A DNA stretch of 44,047 nt from Bacteroidales bacterium (GTDB lineage: Bacteria; Bacteroidota; Bacteroidia; Bacteroidales; Muribaculaceae): contig JAUNGA010000011.1 in the NCBI GenBank assembly GCA_030524765.1, positions 1-44,047 of the forward strand, written 5' to 3'. Positions within the stretch are counted from its first letter, which is position 1; every line of letters starts with the position of its first letter. Made by a program: the position numbers and the translations under genes. The notes under the pieces are model-generated. The model was not told where the DNA came from and searched no databases. It saw only the letters and a program-made list of their open reading frames with translations. Shown here piece after piece: positions 26,401 through 34,967 of this stretch.

Positions 26401-28048
26401 CGTGCAAGGGTTTGTATCGGGTAAAGCGCGACTTTTCGGCACATTCAAAGACATAGACCTCGAGGGTGATGTCCTTGCCGAGGATCTGAAACTCAAGATC
26501 GATTTTACAAACACCTGGTACACCGCCACCGATTCGATCCACATTCTGCCGGGACGCATCAATCTCGACAACATCACCATACACGACGTCAACGGCCACA
26601 CGGCCAAGCTCAACGGCTGGCTCAGGCACGACTACTTCCATAATCCCGTCTTTGACTTCCGCATAACCGACGCTGTAGACTTCCTGAGCTACAACGTCAC
26701 CTCACACATCAACCCTGACTGGTACGGCACTATCTATGGCAACGGCTCGGCTCACGTCGTAGGCCGTCCGGGGGTCATAGAAATAGGCGTGAATATGTCA
26801 ACAGCCCCCAATTCAACATTTACATTCGTATTGTCTGACCGCCTCGAGGCCGAGCAATATTCATTCATTACCTTCCGCGACCGCACTGAGCTGAAGGTCG
26901 ACGAGACGATCGAGGCAATCGATGACATACCGGCCGCCGTCAAAGAGTATCAGGCTCGAATGATGGCCCAGAACATCGACCCGCCATCGACATATTTAAT
27001 GGATATACGCGTAGACATCACACCTGATGCTCAGATGATACTCGTGATGGACCCCGTGGGCGGCGACCGCATACGCGCCAACGGAAACGGCGACCTGCGC
27101 ATGACATACAATTCGGCCGACAACGATCTGCGCATGTATGGCACCTATACTCTCGACCGTGGCAGCTACAACTTCACGCTTCAGGATATTATCATCAAAG
27201 ACTTCACCATCAACCGCGGCAGTTCGATAACATTCCGCGGCGATCCCTACTCGGCCCAGCTCGACATCGAAGCCGTTTATGCCGTAAACGCCAACCTCAG
27301 CGACCTCGACAAATCATTCCTGCAGGACAAAGATCTAAACCGCACCAACGTGCCCGTACACGCTTTGCTCAAGGTCACCGGCGATATGCGGCAGCCTGAT
27401 CTCGCATTCGACCTCGCATTCCCCACACTCACCAGCGACATCTACCGCAAGGTCCGATCGATCATATCGACCGACGACATGATGAACCGTCAGATCATCT
27501 ATCTGCTGGCTCTCAACAGATTCTATACACCTGACTATATGGCATCGACCACCAAAGGCAACGAGATATTCTCTGTGGCATCGTCGACAATATCAAGTCA
27601 GCTGTCAAGCATGCTCGGCAAACTCAGTGAAAACTGGAGCATTGCGCCCAACCTGCGCAGCGACCGGGGCGACTTCAGCGATCTCGAGGTTGACGTGGCT
27701 CTGTCAAGCCGATTGCTCAACAACAGGCTGCTATTCAACGGCAACTTCGGCTACCGCGACCGCTCGCTCAACTCAAACCAGTTTATCGGCGACTTTGATA
27801 TTGAATATCTGCTCAATCCCAAGGGCACATGGCGTCTCAAGGCCTATAACCGTTATAATGACCAAAACTATTATGTGCGTTCGGCGGCTACCACACAAGG
27901 CATAGGTATCATGGTCCGTCGCGACTTTGACAATATATTCTCGTGGCTACGGCCCAAGCGTCATGTAAAACCGGACTCTACATCAACCCCGACCGCAGCC
28001 CCTGCCGACACCATCACACCCGGCGACACATCAGATGAGCGTCAATGA
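23489..28048 (+). CDS. tamB: TamB-like translocation/assembly module protein
   Basis: The 1519-residue envelope protein has an N-terminal membrane anchor (about 9-31), an AsmA-like start (STPWAREKMRSTAETELTRLLGTEVRIDGVSYHP in part), a long repetitive beta-rich body that in homologues forms a lipid-conducting groove, and the conserved C-terminal TamB domain (DUF490) with MDPVGGDRIRANGNGDLRM, YTLDRGSYNFTLQDI and KDFTINRGSSITFRGDPY. The family spans the periplasm and is involved in phospholipid delivery to, or protein assembly in, the outer membrane. Length is usual for Bacteroidetes members. The last 14 bases overlap ogt. Confidence 0.9.
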   Translation: MKAFRKILRAVVLTLLFAAVIVPAALFIVLSTPWAREKMRSTAETELTRLLGTEVRIDGVSYHPFNSLAVTGIHVDDPTGAPALEVASAAVRFELGYFLRTRRLVFDYAVLEGPHVALWKATPDTQLNIQPIIDRLQPKDKTKPPTDFDLRIGTLVIRSGSLKYDVRSIARREHGFDAAHIAVTDLNLYAYLRHASRQTVNADIESMSLREQCGFCLTDLHADAYIAPDKLELREFGLRMPGSSIELKPFALPLDGLNSITASIREHAVDIATARAAVISPADLLWLTPGIAGINRDLILEIDAAVSLRHARLRKLKITDRYGFDLMLTGTARDIDTPDAIKASLDRLEMSVDGSDAAEILHGFSPDAAKILGQCGRITVNGTGSGDKHSADLDLKIAATGGTATVHGRATAIGDDWHNINFEGSLSATDINAGLIANRPQLGRISASAEGSGRIIDKKASADGKINIDRLDYNGYTYTGITAEGSWDTDRADIRLASADPNAIIDADVTAVIERGHGSYTADINLTGINPHALHLTRAREGYVLSGRLTADISASDMDDIDGNLEIKDLDFAAEGKPSLHMTRLAIDADRSSTPQTISISSDWLNGTVEGVITPSTLVPVLRDMASHIVPALLPHDESLHRHLEKTDDDNDFTLDLTLGNAENLSKFLNLPLQIIYPVDIDATVSSSRGIATFSVDAPYLQQGDKIIDSTVLSGSIDADAGTATLYASTRMPSKKGPMTAIVGINGADNTFDTSINWMIERKIPLNGQINFSTDLALGDDKKLCADTHFAPGEINFGDDVWRISPSSINWCDGRLTATDFSLSAGDQSIAIDGTASPEPSDSITVRLDKIHLASIFETLEIDKALIGGTATGTFTAYQALSKLPLLATDDLHVDSIGYNYCTLGDADIRAGWSNERSSFWLDADVINPEGQHSHIWGDIFPLNESLDLSFDARHVKVGFMKPFMEAFASDVQGFVSGKARLFGTFKDIDLEGDVLAEDLKLKIDFTNTWYTATDSIHILPGRINLDNITIHDVNGHTAKLNGWLRHDYFHNPVFDFRITDAVDFLSYNVTSHINPDWYGTIYGNGSAHVVGRPGVIEIGVNMSTAPNSTFTFVLSDRLEAEQYSFITFRDRTELKVDETIEAIDDIPAAVKEYQARMMAQNIDPPSTYLMDIRVDITPDAQMILVMDPVGGDRIRANGNGDLRMTYNSADNDLRMYGTYTLDRGSYNFTLQDIIIKDFTINRGSSITFRGDPYSAQLDIEAVYAVNANLSDLDKSFLQDKDLNRTNVPVHALLKVTGDMRQPDLAFDLAFPTLTSDIYRKVRSIISTDDMMNRQIIYLLALNRFYTPDYMASTTKGNEIFSVASSTISSQLSSMLGKLSENWSIAPNLRSDRGDFSDLEVDVALSSRLLNNRLLFNGNFGYRDRSLNSNQFIGDFDIEYLLNPKGTWRLKAYNRYNDQNYYVRSAATTQGIGIMVRRDFDNIFSWLRPKRHVKPDSTSTPTAAPADTITPGDTSDERQ

Positions 28049-28544
28049 TATCCTGACAGTCACCTACGACAGTCCGTGTGGCCGGTTACTGCTCGGCAGT
28101 TTCGACGGACGACTTTGCCTCTGCGACTGGTTCGGAGGCCGACCGCGGGTATTGTCCCGCCTCACCCGATATCTGCATGCCGACCTCAGACACGGCATCT
28201 CGGACGTTACCGACGAGGCCCGCCGACAGCTCGATCTCTACTTTGCCGGCTCATCCGTATCTTTTGATCTGCCTCTGCTCACAGTCGGCACCGACATGCA
28301 GCACGCCGTCTGGCAGGCTATCGCCCGGGTGCCGCGCGGCGACACCATCACTTACGCGCAACTCGCATCGTCGGCCGGCTACCCCAAGGCCATACGTGCA
28401 GCCGCGACAGCCACCGCCGACAATGCCCTGTCAGTCATAATACCCTGTCATCGCATCGTATCGCCGGGCCGACAGTTGCTCTATGCCGGAGGCACCGAGG
28501 CCAAATCGCACCTGCTCAGACTCGAAAATTCGCAGTGTTTATAA
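28035..28544 (+). CDS. ogt: Methylated-DNA--protein-cysteine methyltransferase
   Basis: The 169-residue suicide DNA-repair enzyme removes alkyl groups from O6-alkylguanine. The acceptor cysteine is C138 in IIPCHRIV; MQHAVWQAIARVPRGDTITYAQLA and the helix residues PKAIRAAATATADN form the DNA-binding part, and YAGGTEAKSHLLRLE ends the domain. The N-terminal ribonuclease-like domain (1-80) is present. It overlaps tamB by 14 bases, so coupled translation is likely. Confidence 0.93.
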   Translation: MSVNDILTVTYDSPCGRLLLGSFDGRLCLCDWFGGRPRVLSRLTRYLHADLRHGISDVTDEARRQLDLYFAGSSVSFDLPLLTVGTDMQHAVWQAIARVPRGDTITYAQLASSAGYPKAIRAAATATADNALSVIIPCHRIVSPGRQLLYAGGTEAKSHLLRLENSQCL

Positions 28545-28560
28545 ACTTTTTCGCTCAACA

Positions 28561-28592
28561 TTTGCCTGTTAATGAAATTATCGCTAAATTTG
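28561..28592 (+). promoter_or_regulatory. Promoter of rpmH
   Basis: TTTG (28561-28564), 20 bases, then TAAATTTG (28585-28592). Transcription should start near 28599, about 60 bases before the ATG. Confidence 0.75.
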
Positions 28593-28659
28593 CACCTCGA
28601 ATTGTGTGCCTCTCCACACACCCGTCAAAGCAAATAAACAATCGAAAATAAATAAGGCA

Positions 28660-28815
28660 ATGAAAAGAACATTCCAACCCTCAAACCGCAAACGTGTCAA
28701 CAAGCACGGTTTCCGTGAGCGCATGTCTACCCCCGACGGCCGCAAGGTTCTCGCCCGTCGTCGTGCCAAAGGTCGTGCACGTCTGACCGTTTCAGATTCT
28801 ATTGCAAGCAAGTAA
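28660..28815 (+). CDS. rpmH: 50S ribosomal protein L34
   Basis: The 51-residue very basic protein begins [20 protein letters not shown] and contains [15 protein letters not shown], both diagnostic of L34. It starts at the internal ATG 28660; upstream in-frame codons are leader sequence. A strong promoter precedes it and a strong terminator follows. Confidence 0.98.
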   Translation: MKRTFQPSNRKRVNKHGFRERMSTPDGRKVLARRRAKGRARLTVSDSIASK

Positions 28816-28851
28816 TTGCAGCAATCGGTTGGCAGCGACAGCTGCCGCTAT

Positions 28852-28892
28852 GCCGGCCATCCGCATCCGCGCGGGTGGCCGGCTGCCGTTTT
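28852..28892 (+). terminator. Terminator after rpmH
   Basis: GCCGGCCATCCGC (28852-28864) pairs with GCGGGTGGCCGGC (28871-28883), with one T-G wobble, followed by TTTT at 28889-28892. Confidence 0.8.
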
Positions 28893-28958
28893 ACAGTTCT
28901 TACATCACCGCGTCACGTTTAAGAGCCGTAAATTCATACACATTGTCTGACCCACAGT

Positions 28959-28989
28959 TTTGATTTGTTGAGTATAAATACTACCTTTG
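28959..28989 (+). promoter_or_regulatory. Promoter of the radical SAM gene
   Basis: TTTG (28959-28962), 19 bases, then TACCTTTG (28982-28989). The gene starts at 29012, giving a very short leader. No terminator is visible before 38966, so this promoter could also feed the sigma-factor cassette. Confidence 0.7.
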
Positions 28990-29011
28990 CACTGCTCTCA
29001 ACAATCAACAA

Positions 29012-29839
29012 ATGAGAAATCCAATCAGCATACTAATCGGTATTTACCGCACCTGGTATAAAAGCCGCACACGCGAGCTCAGACTTGAGTTTGTCGTTAC
29101 CGACTATTGCAATCTCAACTGCGTCGGTTGCACCCACTACTCGCCTCTCGCGAAAAAAGAATTTGAACCGCTCGATATGCTTGAGCGCAACATGGCCCAT
29201 CTGGCAAAAGTGTGCCAAGGCAAAATAAAACGTCTTTACCTCATCGGTGGCGAAACATTGCTCTATCCCGACCTAAAGCCGGCCATGAACATGTTGCGGC
29301 ACTATTTTCCCGACGGCGAGCTATATATATTCACCAACGGCCTTATGCTGCCAAAGATGGATGATGAATTCTGGCAGATGTCGCGCGATCTCGGCTTCAT
29401 CATCGCGCTTACACGCTATCCGATCAAATTCGATTATGACGCAGTAGAGGACCTTTGCCGCAGACAGAACGTGAGACATATAGTGTTTGACGACCGGTCG
29501 ATGGCAAACTCGTTCTTCAAATTCGCGCTTGATCCGGAAAAGAAACAGAATGGCCGGCTCTCGCACTTCAAATGTTATAACCGTGGATGTCTGTCGGTTG
29601 TAGGCGACAGATTATATCCATGCTCGATAAGCGCGTGTGTCGACCATCTGAACAAGGCCCACGGCACAAAATTCGAGCATTGCAAGGGTGATTGGCTCGA
29701 AGTGTCTGAAATCACCGATGTCAGCCAGATAAAACGTCTGCGCGACACAAAAGTGCCATTCTGCGACTATTGTGTTTACCCCATCACATCGGTCAAATAC
29801 GCGCCGTCAAAACGCGAACGCTCGGAATGGGTAAAGTGA
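29012..29839 (+). CDS. Radical SAM protein, substrate unknown
   Basis: The 275-residue protein has the radical SAM iron-sulfur motif C-x3-C-x2-C in TDYCNLNCVGCTHYSPLA (about residues 30-47), the glycine-rich SAM site LIGGETLLYPDL, and FTNGLMLPKMDD. A second cysteine set lies in the C-terminal third (CYNRGC, LYPCSISACV, FEHCKGD, FCDYC), resembling the auxiliary-cluster regions of SPASM-type enzymes. The CNxNCxGCxHYSPLA variant occurs in radical SAM proteins often found in surface-polysaccharide loci. No precursor peptide or glycan genes are adjacent. Its end overlaps the next gene by 13 bases. Confidence 0.85.
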   Translation: MRNPISILIGIYRTWYKSRTRELRLEFVVTDYCNLNCVGCTHYSPLAKKEFEPLDMLERNMAHLAKVCQGKIKRLYLIGGETLLYPDLKPAMNMLRHYFPDGELYIFTNGLMLPKMDDEFWQMSRDLGFIIALTRYPIKFDYDAVEDLCRRQNVRHIVFDDRSMANSFFKFALDPEKKQNGRLSHFKCYNRGCLSVVGDRLYPCSISACVDHLNKAHGTKFEHCKGDWLEVSEITDVSQIKRLRDTKVPFCDYCVYPITSVKYAPSKRERSEWVK

Positions 29840-30891
29840 CCGTTTCACGCCAAGGACTCTATGACCGATTATGGGCCGAGCCAATGCGGACGGTCTGCAA
29901 CGGGTTTGGCATAGATTACAAAACAATCAAAGCAATCTGCGCCCGTCACGACATACCGCTGCCCCCACAAGGATATTGGTCAAAACTGGCATTCGGCAAA
30001 CTGGTTGCGATCACTCCCTTGCCACTTCGCGACGATCTTCCCGATATTATAGAGATCTCGGCTGCCGTAACGACAAAAAAGCCGAAACAATCACTGCTAA
30101 AAGCAAAACAATCAAAGCCTCGCCACCTCTCAAAAAGCAAAAACGCTGAGATTGAGCGGTTGATTGCGATTACCGTCAATTATCAGAACGAGGCACGCCC
30201 CGACCGCGTTCCCGAGATCAACCCCATACCTCTATGCCGGCAAGGTCTGTCGCTGTTCGTATCGCACAAGAATCTGCGACGGGCCGTTGCGATCTACCGC
30301 GACATACTTCTTACTGCCGACTCTCTCGGCATGAAAGTCTCTATTGACGACTGCCGCACGCTCATCACTGTCAACACCCATCGGATAGAGGTGGCTCTGC
30401 AGGAGCATCGCCGGCGCGAGAAGACCACTTCAGATCCTCTCTGTTCATATAAGCTAAAATTCACCGGCTATCTCAAATTTATCGTTCGCGGCCGACATTC
30501 GATCTATGATCGCGAGGCCAGAGACTGCCCCGACAAACCACTCGAGCAGCAAATCGACCGTATCATCGATTTGCTGACTAAGGAATCGGTCAGACGGCAG
30601 GAATTCGAAAACCTTATCGCCGAGTCGCGCAGACAGCAGGACCTGCGCAAACAGGCCGAACAAGAGCGACGACACGAACACGACATGCTCATGTCTGACG
30701 CCCGCAGAGCCATCAACCATTTGCGACTGCTGCCGTTGATCGACCGACTCACCCTGAACATCGACCGACTCCCTTTGCCGCCCGAACGCACCCGCGAAAT
30801 CATCAGTCAGTTGCAATCCGGCAATACCGACGGGTGTCAGATACTTACCGGCGCCGACATCAACACCTTGATCGACTTATTCTACAAATAG
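29827..30891 (+). CDS. Unrecognised protein with HTH-like start and coiled coil
   Basis: I cannot assign a characterised family. From ATG 29827 the 354-residue protein opens VSRQGLYDRLWAEPMRTVCNGFG, then DYKTIKAICARHDIPLPPQGYWSKLAFGK. The pattern LYxxxWxEPM...CxxxxIPxPPxGYWxKLxxGK recurs in uncharacterised bacterial proteins and looks like a helix-turn-helix. A lysine-rich linker (about 85-115) follows, then a mixed domain (140-250), then a strongly charged helix likely to form a coiled coil (about 268-305, RRQEFENLIAESRRQQDLRK). No signal or membrane segment is present. It overlaps the radical SAM gene by 13 bases, implying coupled expression. GTG at 29836 is an alternative start. Confidence 0.8.
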   Translation: MGKVTVSRQGLYDRLWAEPMRTVCNGFGIDYKTIKAICARHDIPLPPQGYWSKLAFGKLVAITPLPLRDDLPDIIEISAAVTTKKPKQSLLKAKQSKPRHLSKSKNAEIERLIAITVNYQNEARPDRVPEINPIPLCRQGLSLFVSHKNLRRAVAIYRDILLTADSLGMKVSIDDCRTLITVNTHRIEVALQEHRRREKTTSDPLCSYKLKFTGYLKFIVRGRHSIYDREARDCPDKPLEQQIDRIIDLLTKESVRRQEFENLIAESRRQQDLRKQAEQERRHEHDMLMSDARRAINHLRLLPLIDRLTLNIDRLPLPPERTREIISQLQSGNTDGCQILTGADINTLIDLFYK

Positions 30892-30945
30892 AGTGGCTGC
30901 AGCCCTTAAACCGGCATGGACCCCAATATCTGACAAAGTAGCCAA

Positions 30946-31452
30946 ATGTCAATGACAACCAGAGAATTCGAACTACATTTCAAAAGATTATACCTGCCTT
31001 TAGGCATGTATGCCCTGCGTCTTGTCGATGATGCCGATGTAGCCGAGGACCTGGTGCAGGACGCCTTTATGAAGGCGTGGCTGTATATCGGTAATGGTGA
31101 CGATATTGACAGTTTCTCATCTTTCATGTATCGTACCGTCCGCAATATCTGCCTGACATATCTGCGAGACAAGCACGAAATCCTTGACGCAAGTTTTATA
31201 CCGGAGGTCGATGACGATGATATAGACACATCTTTCAGAGACGCCCGAATATGGCGGGCGATCGACGATCTGCCCGAAAAATGCCGGGAAGTATTCCTCT
31301 TGAGCAAACGCGACGGCCTGACCAACGAGGAGATAGCCGAGGAACTCGGAATCTCAATCAAAACAGTAAAAAATCAGATGACCAAGGCTTTCGGGCGGCT
31401 GCGCGATGCCTTGACCGACGGGCACAAGCCATTTTTCTTACCATTTCTTTAA
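30946..31452 (+). CDS. ECF RNA polymerase sigma factor
   Basis: The 168-residue protein has a sigma region 2 (about 8-75: FKRLYLPLGMYALRLVDDAD, then VAEDLVQDAFMKAW and FSSFMYRTVRNICLTYLRD) and a region 4 HTH (about 105-155: IDDLPEKCREVFLLSKRDGL, NEEIAEELGISIKTVKNQM). It belongs to the Bacteroidetes ECF group that works with FecR-like anti-sigma factors and STN-type TonB receptors, both encoded just downstream. ATG at 30952 is an alternative start. No TAnnTTTG element lies in the 54-base gap before it. Confidence 0.93.
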   Translation: MSMTTREFELHFKRLYLPLGMYALRLVDDADVAEDLVQDAFMKAWLYIGNGDDIDSFSSFMYRTVRNICLTYLRDKHEILDASFIPEVDDDDIDTSFRDARIWRAIDDLPEKCREVFLLSKRDGLTNEEIAEELGISIKTVKNQMTKAFGRLRDALTDGHKPFFLPFL

Positions 31453-31485
31453 TTTTTTCATTTTCCGCGTAGGACCTTTTCGCCA

Positions 31486-31521
31486 ATGATGAGTCATAAT
31501 GGTAAACAAACCATTCATCAT
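31486..31521 (+). promoter_or_regulatory. Hairpin before the beta-barrel gene start
   Basis: ATGATGA (31486-31492) pairs with TCATCAT (31515-31521), and AATGGT with ACCATT inside. The stem reaches within two bases of the ATG at 31523 and could affect translation initiation. Confidence 0.4.
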
Positions 31522-31522
31522 C

Positions 31523-32107
31523 ATGAAAAGATCAATAACGCTTGCACTGGCAATCATAATGATTTGCCTGAACGTGTCAGCCCGTCAGCCACAACGTGGC
31601 TACCGTGGATTCGTTGAATGGAGCAGTAGCGTGCGCTCCGATAATTTCGGTTATTGGACATCCGGCAATAATATTGCCGTTTATCGTGAAACCACTTTCT
31701 ACACCGGCTTTTCAACCTCTCACGGTTATCAGATAAATTCAATGTTTTATATCGGAGCCGGATTAGGTATGGAACGATGCGGTAAATTCGACAACTGGAT
31801 TGTTCCCCTCTTTATTGACGGGCGTATAGATCTTAAATTTAACAGGCTGACTCCCTTTGGAGACATAAGAATCGGAGCGAATATGGCCCAAGGAGGCGGA
31901 TTGTACTTCTCGCCTGCCATAGGATACAGATTCAACTGGGGACGTAAAACGGGACTGAATATCGGGGCCGGACTTACCCTCGCAGGATATAAAACCGAAC
32001 ATTATGAAGGCACATGGGTGGATTCCGACTCTTATGAGATACAATATGTAGCTACCAGACACCATGTGCACCCCTATTTCACATTCAGGTTAGGTATCGA
32101 TTTCTGA
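31523..32107 (+). CDS. Small outer-membrane beta-barrel protein
   Basis: The 194-residue protein starts MKRSITLALAIIMICLNVSA, a signal peptide, and then has repeated amphipathic strands: YQINSMFYIGAGLGMERCG, LFIDGRIDLKFNRLTPFGDI, GGLYFSPAIGYRFNW, LNIGAGLTLAGYK, and a C-terminal FTFRLGIDF, typical of an eight-stranded barrel ending in phenylalanine. The function is unknown. It sits between the sigma factor and the anti-sigma-like gene, an uncommon position. ATG 31523 is preferred to an in-frame start at 31499 because the signal peptide begins there. Confidence 0.75.
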   Translation: MKRSITLALAIIMICLNVSARQPQRGYRGFVEWSSSVRSDNFGYWTSGNNIAVYRETTFYTGFSTSHGYQINSMFYIGAGLGMERCGKFDNWIVPLFIDGRIDLKFNRLTPFGDIRIGANMAQGGGLYFSPAIGYRFNWGRKTGLNIGAGLTLAGYKTEHYEGTWVDSDSYEIQYVATRHHVHPYFTFRLGIDF

Positions 32108-32112
32108 TAATC

Positions 32113-32556
32113 ATGGAAAACGAGGAAATAGATTTTATATCAGTGCACTACCGCAAGGGGCGTTTTGCTGTAGACCAAGGTTGGAAACGTCTCGGCGTGC
32201 CGTCAGTCTCGCTCTGGAAGAGATACCGTGTGGCCGCCGCCATTGCCGCCGCTGTCGTAATATCGGCTACTGCAGCGGTAGTTTATCATGAATATCATAC
32301 GGGCGAGGTTCCACAACAGACAGTCAGAACCGCCACTCAAGGCGCTATGGCCGAAGTAAAGGTCATCGACTTCGAGAACGCCTCATTGTCAGATGTTGTC
32401 AGAAAGATCGAGACAATCTACAATGTCAAGGTCGAGAATCTGCCAGAGGAAGGCAACGACTACGTACTGTCTCTGCATTACGAGGGTACTCCCGCTGATC
32501 TTATTGATGTAATCAACGACATATTAGGTACACAAATGACTGTCTCTGAAAAATGA
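32113..32556 (+). CDS. Minimal FecR-type anti-sigma-like protein (DUF4974)
   Basis: The 147-residue protein has a short cytosolic N-terminus (about 1-37), one membrane segment (about 40-59, VAAAIAAAVVISATAAVVY), and a periplasmic DUF4974/STN-like domain (about 80-145) with VKVIDFENASLSDVVRKIETIYNVKV and SLHYEGTPADLIDVINDILG. Ordinary Bacteroidetes FecR proteins are about 300 residues and have a FecR domain between membrane segment and DUF4974; that domain is missing. By position it should transmit the receptor signal to the sigma factor. It overlaps the receptor gene by ATGA. Confidence 0.8.
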   Translation: MENEEIDFISVHYRKGRFAVDQGWKRLGVPSVSLWKRYRVAAAIAAAVVISATAAVVYHEYHTGEVPQQTVRTATQGAMAEVKVIDFENASLSDVVRKIETIYNVKVENLPEEGNDYVLSLHYEGTPADLIDVINDILGTQMTVSEK

Positions 32557-34967
32557 AACGACTGGTTTTAATTTCCCTGATGATGTGCATATGCACTGTC
32601 GTGATGGCGCAGAATGTCACGATAAGGGCTGTAAACCAGCCTGCCGCCCTGGTGTTCAGGAGCATTGTCGAGCAGACCGGGAAGAACTTTGTATATTCTT
32701 CAGATCTGCTTACCGGCATGTACGTCAATCTGAATGTAAAAAACAAGCCTCTCAGGCAAGTTCTCTCGATAATGTTCAAGGATTCGGGAATCGAATGGAA
32801 GATCAATGGGAAGAACATAATTCTCAAAAAAAGACAGACATCAGAGAGACCGAGACGTGCCGACAACACGGCGAAAATCCCTGATGCAACAATTAACACT
32901 ACACGGCCCACAACAAGAATGCTCGAGGAAGTCGTGGTAGTATCACGTCTTGAGGCCCCTGCGGTAGAGACCTCCGAAATAGGAGCCAAGAAACTCACCG
33001 CAAAGGAGATTATCAACACGCCGGTGATGTTTGGCGAAAGCGATGTGATAAAGGCATTGCACATGCAACCGGGCATATCTGAGGGGCAGGAAGGTCTGGC
33101 GGGAATGAACGTCCACGGAGGAAATGCTGATGAAAACCTCTATATGCTCGACAATGTGCCGTTGTATCAGGTCAATCATTTCGCCGGCCTGTTTTCAGCG
33201 TTCAACGCCGAAGCCATCCGTTATATCGACTTCTTCAAGTCTTCTATCCCGGCCAAATACGACGGGCGGTTGTCCTCTTACCTTGATGTGCGCACCAAGA
33301 GCGGAAGCCCCGAAGGACATCATGGCTCGGCAAAACTCGGCCTGACATCCGGCTCATTCAATATCGACGGACCTATAGGGAGACGTACTTCCTATTCCGT
33401 GGCATTGCGGCGTTCATGGTTCGATGTCCTGTCGATACCGATGCTGGCAATAGCCAATTCCTCAAGTGATGACGATAAGATCAGATTCCGCTACGCATTC
33501 ATGGATATCAACGCGAAAGTGACATACCGATTCTCAAACAACGCCACCGTCTTCGCATCGGTATATTTCGGGAACGATGTTCTAAAAACCGGTTCCTCCG
33601 ACAAGGAGCAGCCTCAAAACGGCTGGTATGATGATGACAAGGACGATTTCTACTGGGGAAACCTTGTGGCACAGACCGGACTGAACTATAGGATCAATCC
33701 GGAGATGTCTGCCGAATTCACCGCAGCCTATACCCGTTATTTCTCCGGAATGACACACGACTGGTTGTTGAGGGAGATAAACGATGGGAATACCGTTGAC
33801 TCACATTCCATCACCAAGACACGCAACAACATCAACGACTGGATATTCCGCGCCGATTTCGACTGGCGTCCCGGCGAAAACAACCGTATCCGCTTCGGTG
33901 GAGGCTACACGCTCCACTCCTTTCTCCCGGCAAGGGCTGACCGCAGTTATACGGTAGGAACAACAAAGACGTTCACACGCGACTCCACATGGACATACAC
34001 AGCGAATGAGGCGAACGCCTATATCGAGGATGACTGGAGGATAAGCGACCGCTTCCGCGCCAATGCCGGACTGCATCTCTCGCTGTTCAATATCGACGGC
34101 AAAACGAATTACGGCATAGCTCCACGCCTCTCGGTCAGCTACCGCCCCGATGAAAACTGGGCTGTCAAGGCTGCATACGCACGGACAAACCAATACGTCC
34201 ACCAGCTTTCACAGACATATCTGTCGCTGCCTACCGACCAATGGGTTCCCATCACGGGTAAGTTCAAGCCGCAGAACGCCGACAAGGCTTCGCTCGGTGT
34301 CTATTGGCAGTCCGACAACCGGATGTTTGCGGCTTCAGCCGAAGGTTATTACAAGATCATGCGCAATATTGTCGATTACCGCGACGAATATTACCTGCAG
34401 CCGCCTACAGAGATGTGGAACGCGCAGCTCTGTTCCGGCAAGGGGACCGCCAAAGGCATTGACTTCAAGATTGAAAAATTGTATGGAAAGATTACCGGAC
34501 ACATAGCCTATTCGCTCGCATGGTCTGACCGCACTTTTCCCGACAAGAACGACGGACTGACTTTCCCCGCGCGTTTCGACAATCGGCATACCGTCAATAT
34601 CCTCCTCAACTGGAATATCAGCCAAAAGGTCAATCTCAACGCCGCATGGACGGGACACTCCGGCAACCGCTTCACGCTTATGACCCAAGTGTGGAATTCC
34701 CCAGATTTCGGCAACAGCTATACCGGTGACGAATCGCCGTTGAAGACACGGATCAACAACTATCAGCTTCCGTTCTACCATCGTCTTGACCTTTCCTGCA
34801 CAGTCAGAAACAGACGGGGCTACTGGACATTCAGTGTATTCAACGCATACTGCCACATGAATACTGTAGCTATAAGACGGGCTTACACCAACTCCAACCG
34901 CCCGGTATTCCAGAAAGTGAAACTTTTACCCATCATTCCCTCAATTTCATATACATGGCAATTCTAA
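32553..34967 (+). CDS. TonB-dependent outer-membrane receptor with STN signalling domain
   Basis: The 804-residue receptor has a signal peptide (about 1-19), an STN domain (about 20-90, with VTIRAVNQPAALVFRSIVEQ and VNLNVKNKPLRQVLSIMF), a linker, a plug domain (about 127-250, with ALHMQPGISEGQEGLAGMNVHGG split around the loop and LYMLDNVPLYQVNHFAGLFS), and a beta-barrel ending SISYTWQF. The usual Bacteroidetes carboxypeptidase-regulatory-like domain between STN and plug is absent. FecA-type receptors import a ligand and signal through the anti-sigma factor; the ligand here is unknown. It overlaps the DUF4249 gene by 13 bases. Confidence 0.92.
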   Translation: MKRLVLISLMMCICTVVMAQNVTIRAVNQPAALVFRSIVEQTGKNFVYSSDLLTGMYVNLNVKNKPLRQVLSIMFKDSGIEWKINGKNIILKKRQTSERPRRADNTAKIPDATINTTRPTTRMLEEVVVVSRLEAPAVETSEIGAKKLTAKEIINTPVMFGESDVIKALHMQPGISEGQEGLAGMNVHGGNADENLYMLDNVPLYQVNHFAGLFSAFNAEAIRYIDFFKSSIPAKYDGRLSSYLDVRTKSGSPEGHHGSAKLGLTSGSFNIDGPIGRRTSYSVALRRSWFDVLSIPMLAIANSSSDDDKIRFRYAFMDINAKVTYRFSNNATVFASVYFGNDVLKTGSSDKEQPQNGWYDDDKDDFYWGNLVAQTGLNYRINPEMSAEFTAAYTRYFSGMTHDWLLREINDGNTVDSHSITKTRNNINDWIFRADFDWRPGENNRIRFGGGYTLHSFLPARADRSYTVGTTKTFTRDSTWTYTANEANAYIEDDWRISDRFRANAGLHLSLFNIDGKTNYGIAPRLSVSYRPDENWAVKAAYARTNQYVHQLSQTYLSLPTDQWVPITGKFKPQNADKASLGVYWQSDNRMFAASAEGYYKIMRNIVDYRDEYYLQPPTEMWNAQLCSGKGTAKGIDFKIEKLYGKITGHIAYSLAWSDRTFPDKNDGLTFPARFDNRHTVNILLNWNISQKVNLNAAWTGHSGNRFTLMTQVWNSPDFGNSYTGDESPLKTRINNYQLPFYHRLDLSCTVRNRRGYWTFSVFNAYCHMNTVAIRRAYTNSNRPVFQKVKLLPIIPSISYTWQF

